Shown here piece by piece: positions 42,652 through 50,134 of a stretch of 64,000 nt of DNA (position 1 is the stretch's first letter; each line of letters begins with the position of its first letter). A program made the position numbers and the translations under genes. The notes beneath the pieces are model-generated. The model was not told the DNA's origin and ran no database searches. It was given only the letters and a program-made list of their open reading frames with translations. Origin of the DNA: WVZH01 sp034430425 (GTDB lineage: Bacteria; Chloroflexota; Anaerolineae; Anaerolineales; E44-bin32); assembly GCA_034430425.1 (NCBI GenBank), contig DAOUEK010000031.1, positions 62,001-126,000 on the forward strand, written 5' to 3'.

Positions 42652-42999
42652 CTAGAACAAACCCCAATCTGCGGCTGTGTCGTCTTCCATCATGGTCTGA
42701 TCCCACATTTCCATCCCCATTTCGATCGTCGTGAGTTTATGCGCAGTTTCCTCCGTTTTGGAACGAGCCATTTCGAGGATTGCAGGTCCATATGGGCAGA
42801 AAGGCGTGGTGAGGATCATTTTTACCGCAATTTCCTCCTCGCCAATGCGGACTTCGCGGATTAAACCCAGTTCGATAACGTTCAGGCCCAACTCGGGATC
42901 GATGACTTGCCGCAGCGTTTCACGGATTTCCGCAGCAATCCCTGGATGCGTTGAATCAGCTTCCCAGATCGTTTTGGGTTCTGTGATGTCCTCTGTCAC
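42652..42999 (-). CDS. MIP18/DUF59 family Fe-S assembly protein (SufT-like)
   Basis: It has 115 residues. VIDPELGLNVIELGLI and MILTTPFCPYGP (with the conserved Cys) are the DUF59 signature shared by SufT and PaaD. It acts in Fe-S cluster maturation. GTG start inside the sufR stop (GTGA), divergent from the suf operon. Confidence 0.88.
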   Translation of the reverse strand: MTEDITEPKTIWEADSTHPGIAAEIRETLRQVIDPELGLNVIELGLIREVRIGEEEIAVKMILTTPFCPYGPAILEMARSKTEETAHKLTTIEMGMEMWDQTMMEDDTAADWGLF

Positions 43000-43628
43000 G
43001 AAAATATCTCTTCCTGTTTGACCGAGACGCTGAAGGCGCAGTGTGGATCGCCTTTCCGCAGCGATGTGACTCGCTCGACGGGAAGTGAGAGGGATTTTGC
43101 GATAAATCCATAATCCAGGATACAGACTTCCGGATGTTCTTGTGCAAGCTTGAAATAGGGGCAGCTAAGTTCTCGAATGATGAATCGGTCGCCCTGCAGC
43201 TCCAATTCGGCGTCGAAACCTTCCACGGCCAGCAATTTGATCAAGCGCTGCAAGCGTTCCTTAATCGGAAGGGGTTTCAACTGTTCAGCATAACGCCCGG
43301 CTAGGGAATCCGCGATGGCTGTAAATATTTCTGTAACCTTCTCATCCGACAAGGTGTCTTTCAACTCGCCCAGCAAAAGATTAATCAGACGAAAATAGCG
43401 AGAGGGGAACTTTTCACGGCCATCATCGGTTAGTAAAAATACATGATGCGGTCGGCCGACGCCGCGGCGCACTTCTTCGGCTTGTACCAGACCGTCGGCT
43501 TGAAGATGGGTTAAATGATGGCGGACAGATACCGGAGAAATGCCGACCTTCTCCGACAGTTCTTTGACCGTGCACTTGTCCTGAACACGCAGCGCACGCA
43601 GGATCGTATCACGCGTACCAGAAGTCAT
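42996..43628 (-). CDS. sufR: Fe-S sensing transcriptional regulator SufR
   Basis: It has 210 residues. The N-terminal winged helix (CTVKELSEKVGISPVSVRHHL) is followed by a sensor domain with cysteines in LSCPYFKL, PEVCILDYG and DPHCAF, the set that holds a [4Fe-4S] cluster in SufR. It represses suf when clusters are plentiful. ATG 43628 is the real start: an upstream in-frame TTG at 43667 is actually the first codon of the -35 box. The message appears leaderless. Confidence 0.9.
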   Translation of the reverse strand: MTSGTRDTILRALRVQDKCTVKELSEKVGISPVSVRHHLTHLQADGLVQAEEVRRGVGRPHHVFLLTDDGREKFPSRYFRLINLLLGELKDTLSDEKVTEIFTAIADSLAGRYAEQLKPLPIKERLQRLIKLLAVEGFDAELELQGDRFIIRELSCPYFKLAQEHPEVCILDYGFIAKSLSLPVERVTSLRKGDPHCAFSVSVKQEEIFS

Positions 43629-43638
43629 GGTAAGTGGG

Positions 43639-43667
43639 AGTATACACGCTGGGGATGGATCTGTCAA
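43639..43667 (-). promoter_or_regulatory. sufR promoter
   Basis: Minus strand TTGACA (43667-43662), a 17-base spacer and TATACT (43644-43639): near consensus. Only ten bases separate the -10 from the sufR ATG, so the 5' leader is 0-5 bases. Confidence 0.8.
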
Positions 43668-43682
43668 TATTTTAGATATTTA
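43663..43682 (-). promoter_or_regulatory. Candidate SufR operator, sufR side
   Basis: Minus strand 20-mer ending AAAATATTGAC, overlapping the sufR -35 box. It matches 16 of 20 bases with the copy at 43754-43773 in the same orientation relative to its promoter. Confidence 0.5.
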
Positions 43683-43753
43683 TCATTTTTATACACCTAC
43701 ATTGTTCCTGACTATCACAATTTTTCAGTGTGGAAATGGGCGAATATTTACTA

Positions 43754-43773
43754 TTTTTATCAAAAATATTGAC
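43754..43773 (+). promoter_or_regulatory. Candidate SufR operator, suf side
   Basis: Plus strand 20-mer TTTTTATCAAAAATATTGAC overlapping the -35 of the sufC promoter. Contains TCAA-N5-TTGA. Shared with the sufR promoter, so one regulator may control both. Confidence 0.5.
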
Positions 43774-43797
43774 GTCTCGATATAAGGGTGCTATAAT
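43769..43797 (+). promoter_or_regulatory. suf operon promoter
   Basis: TTGACG (43769-43774), a 17-base spacer and consensus TATAAT (43792-43797). About 53 bases of leader precede sufC. Confidence 0.82.
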
Positions 43798-43856
43798 CCC
43801 GTCTATGCGATTCTGATGAAATCGTGGTGGTTTTAATTTGCGGCTGGAGGACATAC

Positions 43857-44639
43857 ATGAGCGATGCGCTTATTATTCGAGACCTTCATGTCTCTGTTGA
43901 GGGGAAAGAAATCCTGAAAGGTTTCACTCTGACCATCGGCCAAGGCGAGATACACGCGCTGATGGGGCCGAACGGTACGGGAAAATCCACGTTAGCTTAT
44001 GCACTCATGGGACATCCCAACTATGAAGTGACGAGCGGTGAAGCGGAATTTCGAGGTAAGAACATCCTTGATCTTGAACCCGATGAGCGCGCGCGTTTGG
44101 GCATGTTCCTCGCCTTTCAGTATCCCGTTGCCATACCGGGTGTTACTGTGGCAAATTTCCTGCGAATGGCGATTAACGCCAAGCGAAAACAAGATGATCC
44201 GGATTATAAAGGCATTTCCATTCCCGAGTTCCGAAAAATATTAAAGCAGAAAATGGATTTACTCGAAATGACTCACGAGTTTGCCGGGCGATATTTGAAC
44301 GAGGGTTTCTCAGGCGGGGAGAAGAAGCGTGCCGAGATATTGCAAATGGCTACTTTGGAACCGCGCATCGCTATTCTGGACGAAACCGATTCCGGCCTCG
44401 ATATCGATGCACTAAAAATCGTCTCCAGCGGCGTGAACGCACTCTCGGGACCGAATTTGGGTGTGCTCATCATCACCCATTATCAAAGAATTCTAAATTA
44501 CATCAAACCGGATTTTGTCCATGTTATGCTTGATGGACGAGTTGTGGAATCCGGGTCTTCAGAACTAGCCCTGCATCTGGAAGAACACGGGTATGATTGG
44601 ATACGAGAAAAACACGCTGAGAAGCTCTTAAAGGCGTAG
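43857..44639 (+). CDS. sufC: Fe-S cluster assembly ATPase SufC
   Basis: ABC-type ATPase of the SufBCD scaffold. It has 260 residues: Walker A GPNGTGKSTLA, ABC signature SGGEKKRAE, Walker B IAILDETDSGLD, and an H-loop in IITHYQRIL. Start ATG 43857 with GGAGG six bases upstream. First gene of the suf operon. Confidence 0.96.
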   Translation: MSDALIIRDLHVSVEGKEILKGFTLTIGQGEIHALMGPNGTGKSTLAYALMGHPNYEVTSGEAEFRGKNILDLEPDERARLGMFLAFQYPVAIPGVTVANFLRMAINAKRKQDDPDYKGISIPEFRKILKQKMDLLEMTHEFAGRYLNEGFSGGEKKRAEILQMATLEPRIAILDETDSGLDIDALKIVSSGVNALSGPNLGVLIITHYQRILNYIKPDFVHVMLDGRVVESGSSELALHLEEHGYDWIREKHAEKLLKA

Positions 44640-44663
44640 TGAGGGTATTGTGGAGGTCTAGGT

Positions 44664-46076
44664 ATGGCGACGCGATCGGATCTCGAGCATCTTGAAGGCT
44701 TAGATCAATACAAGTACGGATTTAGCGATCCGGATGTTTCCGTATTTAAGACCCGGAAGGGTCTCGATGAGAAAGTTGTACAACAAATTTCGGCGATGAA
44801 GGGTGAACCGGAATGGATGTTGGAATTTCGCTTGAAGGCATTCAAGCATTATAAAGAGCGCCCGGTACCACAATGGGGCGGAGACCTCAGTCAACTCAAC
44901 CTGGATGACCTTTATTATTATGTTCGACCAGCGGAACAAGAGGGGCGCTCCTGGGATGATGTGCCCGAAACGATCAAGGAAACCTTCGACAAGCTGGGCA
45001 TTCCGGAAGCGGAGCAAAAATTCCTCTCCGGTGTGGGTGCGCAGTACGAGTCGGAGATGGTCTACCACAGCATTCAGGAACATCTTGAAGAGCAGGGTGT
45101 AATTTTCAAGAGTATCGAGAATGGATTGCGGGATCACGAGGATTTGTTCCGAGAATACTTCGGAACCATAATCCCGATCACCGACAACAAATTTGCTGCC
45201 TTGAACAGCGCTGTTTGGTCTGGCGGTTCTTTTGTTTACATACCGCCGGGTGTGAAAGTGGAGTTGCCCCTCCAGGCGTATTTCCGTCTCAACGTCGCCA
45301 ACATCGGGCAGTTCGAACGCACGTTGATCATCGTGGATGAAGGGGCGCAAGTACATTATGTGGAGGGCTGTACTGCCCCGACGTACACTACTGATTCCTT
45401 CCACAGCGGTGTGATCGAGATCGTGGTGAAGAAAAACGCCCGCTGCCGCTACACCACCATTCAGAACTGGTCGACCAATGTCTACAATCTGGTAACCCAG
45501 CGATCGATGGTGGGCGAGGGTGGAACAATGGAATGGATTGACGCAAATTTGGGCAGCAAGGTGACGATGAAGTACCCCTCTTGCTATTTAATGGGCCCCC
45601 GCGCGCACGGTGAGATTCTCTCGATGGCTTTTGCCGCCGACCATCAACAGCAGGATACAGGCGGCAAGGTGATTCACGTTGCCCCGAACACGACCAGCAA
45701 AATTACTTCGAAGTCGATCAGTAAAAACGGCGGTAGGGCATCTTATCGCGGCTTGTTGAAAGTACACGACGGCGCGAAGAATTCGAAGTCGAATGTGGTC
45801 TGTGATGCCTTGCTGCTTGATGAACACTCCCAATCTGATACCTATCCGTCTATCGAGATCGATGAAGAATTGGTGTCCATCGGTCATGAGGCATCGGTGA
45901 GCAAGGTGGGTGATGATCAACTTTTTTATTTGATGAGCCGAGGCTTGAGCGAAGAGGAAGCGATCACGATGGTCGTCTCTGGCTTCATCGAACCGCTGGT
46001 CAAGGAACTGCCGATGGAATATGCGGTCGAAATGAATCGATTGATCCAGATTCAGATGGAAGGTTCGATCGGTTGA
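44664..46076 (+). CDS. sufB: Fe-S cluster scaffold SufB
   Basis: It has 470 residues with the SufB N-terminal region (GLDQYKYGFSDP), the beta-helix core and RGLSEEEAITMVVSGFIEPL near the end. VEGCTAP carries a Cys important in SufB. GGAGGTCTAGGT precedes ATG. Forms SufBC2D with its neighbours and receives sulfur from SufS/SufU. Confidence 0.96.
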   Translation: MATRSDLEHLEGLDQYKYGFSDPDVSVFKTRKGLDEKVVQQISAMKGEPEWMLEFRLKAFKHYKERPVPQWGGDLSQLNLDDLYYYVRPAEQEGRSWDDVPETIKETFDKLGIPEAEQKFLSGVGAQYESEMVYHSIQEHLEEQGVIFKSIENGLRDHEDLFREYFGTIIPITDNKFAALNSAVWSGGSFVYIPPGVKVELPLQAYFRLNVANIGQFERTLIIVDEGAQVHYVEGCTAPTYTTDSFHSGVIEIVVKKNARCRYTTIQNWSTNVYNLVTQRSMVGEGGTMEWIDANLGSKVTMKYPSCYLMGPRAHGEILSMAFAADHQQQDTGGKVIHVAPNTTSKITSKSISKNGGRASYRGLLKVHDGAKNSKSNVVCDALLLDEHSQSDTYPSIEIDEELVSIGHEASVSKVGDDQLFYLMSRGLSEEEAITMVVSGFIEPLVKELPMEYAVEMNRLIQIQMEGSIG

Positions 46077-46122
46077 TCCATTCGCTTCAAAAAAAAGGAT
46101 AACGAAAAGGATTATTAGGGTA

Positions 46123-47490
46123 ATGGGCACTCGAACAGTTGCGAAACGGAAGCGATCAGTCAACAGACGTAAAACGGTCGAATTTCCTTTCTCGGAAGCG
46201 GATGTACGGCGGGTTTCTGCGGATCTGAACGAACCGGATTGGATGGCGGAAAAGCGCTTGGCCGCGTGGGAGCGCTTCAAAGAAATGTCGCTTCCGACGT
46301 TGAAGGACGAGCCATGGCGTCGTACGGACATCCGCGCTCTTCCGGCTGACTCGTTTGTCTTGAAATCCGCAGACGAGTTAGAAGTGAATCCTGCATTATT
46401 GGAGCCGCTGGCGGCCGAGCAGCACGACGCACTGCTAATCCTTAAACCCGGGCATCCTCCCCGGATGGACAACGGCGCAGGACTCGCCAAACAAGGAGTG
46501 GTCTTTACCGATTGGGCGACGGCGGTAAAAGATCATGAAGCGATTCTGGCAGATCATCTCAGTAAAGTTGTATCGGATGAAGAGGGGAAGTTTTCGGCAC
46601 TGACGGCGGGGTTGGTGAAAGATGGCGTGTTATTGCATGTCCCCAAGAATGTCCATCTCGAAGAACCTTTACATGCTGTTCTTTGGCCGACGGGAATCGA
46701 TACGGCATTTTTCAGCCGTCTGCTGATCGTCCTTGAAGAAGGAGCTTCCGCGACCTTTGTTCACGAACTGGCATCCCCCAAAAGTCAAACTGGCGACTCC
46801 ATGCACGCCGCGATCGTTGAGATCTATGTAGGGAAGGGAGCTGATTTTACCTTTGTTGAGATGCAGAATCTTGGGAAGAGGATGTGGAATTTTTCCCACG
46901 AACGTGCAAAAATAGAAGCAGATGCAAAGTTGCATTGGATTTTCGGCGCTGTGGGCAGCCGATTGACCAAGAATTTTAGCGACATCGATCTTCTCGGACC
47001 AGGCGCCGAAGTACGCATGTCCGCATTTTATTTTGCGAACGGCGAGCAGCATTTGGATCACGACACGCAGCAGAACCATATGGCGCCCAATACGACCAGC
47101 GATTTACTATTCAAGGGAGCGCTTTTGGGTCGAAGCCGTTCTGTCTGGCAAGGTATGATCTATGTGGCGCCCGGTGCGCAAAATACGGACGGTTTCCAGG
47201 CGAACCGCAACCTGCTATTAAGTGACAAGGCGCGCGCAGATTCAATCCCGGGATTGGAAATCCTGGCTAATGATGTTCGCTGTACACATGGCGCCACGGT
47301 TGGACAATTGGAAACCGAACCGATATTCTATCTAATGTCACGAGGCTTTCCTCGGGAGGATGCAGAACGATTGGTGATCGACGGCTTCTTCTCACCTATT
47401 ATGGAGCGTATTCCCTTTGAAGCGGTTCGTGAACGCTTTCGAGGTATGATCGACGAGAAATTGTCAGGTGATGATTCATCACCTGCATGA
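46123..47490 (+). CDS. sufD: Fe-S cluster assembly protein SufD
   Basis: It has 455 residues and is a SufB paralogue. The C-terminal block HGATVGQLETEPIFYLMSRG with the conserved His, and the preceding beta-helix, define SufD. An N-terminal basic leader (about 1-20) is unusual but may be real. It pairs with SufB in the scaffold. Confidence 0.94.
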   Translation: MGTRTVAKRKRSVNRRKTVEFPFSEADVRRVSADLNEPDWMAEKRLAAWERFKEMSLPTLKDEPWRRTDIRALPADSFVLKSADELEVNPALLEPLAAEQHDALLILKPGHPPRMDNGAGLAKQGVVFTDWATAVKDHEAILADHLSKVVSDEEGKFSALTAGLVKDGVLLHVPKNVHLEEPLHAVLWPTGIDTAFFSRLLIVLEEGASATFVHELASPKSQTGDSMHAAIVEIYVGKGADFTFVEMQNLGKRMWNFSHERAKIEADAKLHWIFGAVGSRLTKNFSDIDLLGPGAEVRMSAFYFANGEQHLDHDTQQNHMAPNTTSDLLFKGALLGRSRSVWQGMIYVAPGAQNTDGFQANRNLLLSDKARADSIPGLEILANDVRCTHGATVGQLETEPIFYLMSRGFPREDAERLVIDGFFSPIMERIPFEAVRERFRGMIDEKLSGDDSSPA

Positions 47491-47529
47491 TCAGGCAGCT
47501 CAGCTTATATCAAAGGCGGGGTATTCAAA

Positions 47530-47838
47530 GTGACGAAAAAATCGACGAATCCATTAATTGATGGTCAGGTAACCCAAGAGCAGTACCAAGTCGGTGACCG
47601 TGTGGAGGTGTTTTGCGATCACGATCGGGAAGGACGTCGCGTTCGAGACTGGATGGAGGGTGTTGTGGTACAGGCCGAAGAAAAACGCGTCGCCGTCCAG
47701 TTCGCGGATGATGTTTATCTAACCGATGGATGGATGGTTCCAGATCGTGTATTATGGTGCCCCCAGGGAAGTGAGAAGATCCATCCAGCGACGAAACGGC
47801 GATCTGCGAAACGTTCGGGGTCGAAGAAAAAGAAATAA
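47530..47838 (+). CDS. Small basic SH3-like protein in the suf operon
   Basis: It has 102 residues from GTG 47530 (GGCGGGG upstream). The central part (YQVGDRVEVFCDHDREG, VVVQAEEKRVAVQFADDVYLTDGWMV) looks like a small beta-barrel of SH3 or Tudor type. The tail is Lys/Arg/Ser-rich. I do not recognise the family. It sits between sufD and sufS with short gaps, so a role in or beside Fe-S assembly is possible but unproven. Confidence 0.7.
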   Translation: MTKKSTNPLIDGQVTQEQYQVGDRVEVFCDHDREGRRVRDWMEGVVVQAEEKRVAVQFADDVYLTDGWMVPDRVLWCPQGSEKIHPATKRRSAKRSGSKKKK

Positions 47839-47853
47839 AAGGCAGGCATTTTC

Positions 47854-49101
47854 ATGGTGGGACCTCATGTGAAGGTATTTAATGTTGAGAAAATTCGGGA
47901 GCAGTTCCCTATTCTCTCACGGGAAGTCCGGCCGGGCACGGGGTTGGTGTATCTCGATTCGGCCGCGACTTCGCAGAAGCCGGAATCTGTGATCCAGGCT
48001 GTTGTCTCGTTTTACGAACAGCATAATTCGAATATCCATCGCGGCATCCACCGCCTGGCCGAAGAAGCAACTCAGGCTCACGAAAATGCCCGGCAGCGTA
48101 TTGCCGATTTTATCGGTGCAAAGTCGGCCCGCGAATTGATTTTTACCCGTAATGCAACCGAATCGATCAACCTGGTAGCGAATGCATGGGGGCGGGCAAA
48201 TTTGACCTCCGGCGACCTTGTGCTGCTCACGGAAATGGAGCATCACTCCAACATAGTGCCCTGGCAAATCCTGGCCCAGGAGATTGGTCTGCAGTTGGAA
48301 TTCGTTCCCGTGACCGATGAAGGGCGATTGGAGCTGGAAGCCTACAAATCGCTGTTGGATCAAGGTCCGCGTTTGGTCGGGTTTGTGCATGTATCTAATA
48401 TGTTGGGAACGATCAATCCTGTGGCGCAGATGACGGCCATGGCCCATGAGGCGGACGCCCTGGTCCTGATCGATGGTGCGCAATCCGTACCACATATGCA
48501 TGTGAATGTCTCTGAATTGGGAGCGGATTTCTACGCCTTCTCAGGCCATAAAATGTGTGGTCCTACGGGAATTGGCGTCCTTTATGGTCGTGAGGCGCTT
48601 TTGAACGAAATGCCGCCGTTTCTGGGCGGAGGGGACATGATCAAGCGAGTTCGTCTTGACGGCTTCACAGTAGCCGAGATCCCCTGGAAATTCGAAGCGG
48701 GTACGCCGGCAATCGCTCAAGCAATTGGCTTGGGTGCTGCCGTTGATTTTTTGAACGAAGTGGGGATCGATGCTGTTCACGCCCATGAGCATACGATAAC
48801 AGGTTATGCGCTGGATCGCCTCAGTGAGGTTCCCGGTGTAACTGTCTATGGGCCGGAGCTGGCGGCGCGTGCCGGGGTGATATCCTTTACCATGACGGGA
48901 CTACACCCGCACGATGTGGCGCAGATTCTGGATGACGATGGAATTGCGGTGCGTGCCGGTCATCACTGCACCATGCCGATTCACGAGCGCTTCGATATCC
49001 CGGCTTCCGTGCGTGCTTCTTTTTATCTATACAATACGGTGGAAGAAGTCGATCTTCTGGTCGAGGGATTGCATAAAGTAATCAAAGTGTTTGATATCTA
49101 G
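47854..49101 (+). CDS. sufS: Cysteine desulfurase SufS (class II)
   Basis: PLP enzyme that takes sulfur from cysteine. It has 415 residues. PLP Lys233 is in SGHKMCGPTG, and catalytic Cys372 in RAGHHCTMPIHERF. The preceding LIDGAQSVPHM and TEMEHHSNIVPW are typical. It works with SufU, encoded next. Confidence 0.96.
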   Translation: MVGPHVKVFNVEKIREQFPILSREVRPGTGLVYLDSAATSQKPESVIQAVVSFYEQHNSNIHRGIHRLAEEATQAHENARQRIADFIGAKSARELIFTRNATESINLVANAWGRANLTSGDLVLLTEMEHHSNIVPWQILAQEIGLQLEFVPVTDEGRLELEAYKSLLDQGPRLVGFVHVSNMLGTINPVAQMTAMAHEADALVLIDGAQSVPHMHVNVSELGADFYAFSGHKMCGPTGIGVLYGREALLNEMPPFLGGGDMIKRVRLDGFTVAEIPWKFEAGTPAIAQAIGLGAAVDFLNEVGIDAVHAHEHTITGYALDRLSEVPGVTVYGPELAARAGVISFTMTGLHPHDVAQILDDDGIAVRAGHHCTMPIHERFDIPASVRASFYLYNTVEEVDLLVEGLHKVIKVFDI

Positions 49102-49183
49102 TACGGCTAACCACAAAACGGCATTCGATAGCGCTGTGAAGCTTGCGCAGCGCAGGAATAACCCTGAAGGTATATCTGAAAAT

Positions 49184-49582
49184 ATGGAAGATCTTTATCG
49201 AGAACAAATCATCGATCGTTATAAGAACCCTCGCATGCAGGGATCACTCGATCCGCATGACTACTCCTACGAGGATGACAATCCTCTGTGTGGCGACCGG
49301 ATCCGGATCGATCTTCGTGTAGACGAGGATGGTCGAGTGACAGAGGCAGCCTATTCTGGTGTGGGATGTGCCATTTCGATCGCTTCTGCCGATTTACTCG
49401 TTGAATCGATTGTCGGAAAAAAGCTTGATGAGATACGTGAGCTCAGCAAGCAAGATGTACTGGAATTGTTGGGGATCGATGTAGGACCTATCCGATTAAA
49501 ATGTGCGCTGCTTTCGTTGAAAGTGCTCAAAGCGGGGATCTACGGATTAGATACGCTCGAGGACGCACATAGGCTGGAGTAG
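49184..49582 (+). CDS. sufU: Sulfur carrier/zinc-dependent sulfurtransferase SufU
   Basis: It has 132 residues. Three conserved Cys are seen in NPLCGDRI, GVGCAISIAS and LKCALLSL, with the Asp after the first Cys. SufU takes sulfur from SufS by a zinc-ligand swap. ATG 49184 starts the family sequence (MEDLYREQIIDRYKNPR); an in-frame TTG at 49091 within sufS would add 31 residues without family similarity. Confidence 0.93.
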   Translation: MEDLYREQIIDRYKNPRMQGSLDPHDYSYEDDNPLCGDRIRIDLRVDEDGRVTEAAYSGVGCAISIASADLLVESIVGKKLDEIRELSKQDVLELLGIDVGPIRLKCALLSLKVLKAGIYGLDTLEDAHRLE

Positions 49583-49942
49583 ATGGCAATGTTCAATTAT
49601 CGTGAACTTGCGGATGAGAAGCTTGAGTTTGTAGCCGTCGCAGATGTGGGAGATTTGGGTAACGGTGAGCGTTTATTTTTGGAAGTCGACGGTACACCGA
49701 TCGCCATCTTTGACATCGCCGGAAAACTATATGCCATTGATGACGTCTGCTCGCACGATCAAGGGCCGGTTGCGGAGGGTGATCTGGTTGACCATTCGAT
49801 CGAATGTCCTCGTCACGGTGCCCGTTTTGATCTGGAAAGCGGAAAGGCGCTTTCCATGCCGGCTGTCGTGGATATAGCAGCTTATCCGGTGCGAATCGAA
49901 GGGCAGCAAATTATGGTAGGTTTCCCCGTGAAAGTACCCTGA
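49583..49942 (+). CDS. Rieske-type [2Fe-2S] ferredoxin
   Basis: It has 119 residues and is soluble. The cluster motifs CSHDQGP and CPRHGARFD form the CxH...CxxH Rieske pair. It resembles the small ferredoxin components of dioxygenases and SufE2-like operon partners. It begins directly after the sufU stop. Probably an electron donor in cluster assembly or repair. Confidence 0.92.
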   Translation: MAMFNYRELADEKLEFVAVADVGDLGNGERLFLEVDGTPIAIFDIAGKLYAIDDVCSHDQGPVAEGDLVDHSIECPRHGARFDLESGKALSMPAVVDIAAYPVRIEGQQIMVGFPVKVP

Positions 49943-49998
49943 GCGCTAATCAACTGTGGCGAAGCATAAGTGATATGTAAGCCGATAAATATGACGAA

Positions 49999-50023
49999 AC
50001 GCCCCTGACAGTGGGGTGTTTTT
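49999..50023 (+). terminator. suf operon terminator
   Basis: ACGCCCC (49999-50005) pairs with GGGGTGT (50013-50019; one G-U), continuing into five T. Confidence 0.75.
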
Positions 50024-50050
50024 GTATTATGATTACAAATTGTGTGAGAT

Positions 50051-50083
50051 GCGCCGTGGCCGCGCAATCAGCGGACGCGGCGC
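50051..50083 (+). other. Stable hairpin in the ppdK leader
   Basis: GCGCCG (50051-50056) pairs with CGGCGC (50078-50083), with an inner CCGC/GCGG helix. No T-run follows, so it is not a terminator. A second small ACTCC/GGAGT hairpin sits next to the ppdK ribosome site. Both could affect ppdK translation or RNA stability. Confidence 0.4.
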
Positions 50084-50134
50084 GGATATTGTCACGTTGA
50101 TACAAATACTCCACTCGGAGTTTGGAGGACTTAA

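Noticed and set aside
42996..43667. sufR starting at TTG 43667
   Set aside because: That TTG is the first half of the TTGACA -35 box of the sufR promoter; ATG 43628 starts the regulator domain.
49091..49183. Longer SufU from TTG 49091
   Set aside because: The added 31 residues have no family similarity and overlap sufS; ATG 49184 begins the conserved sequence.
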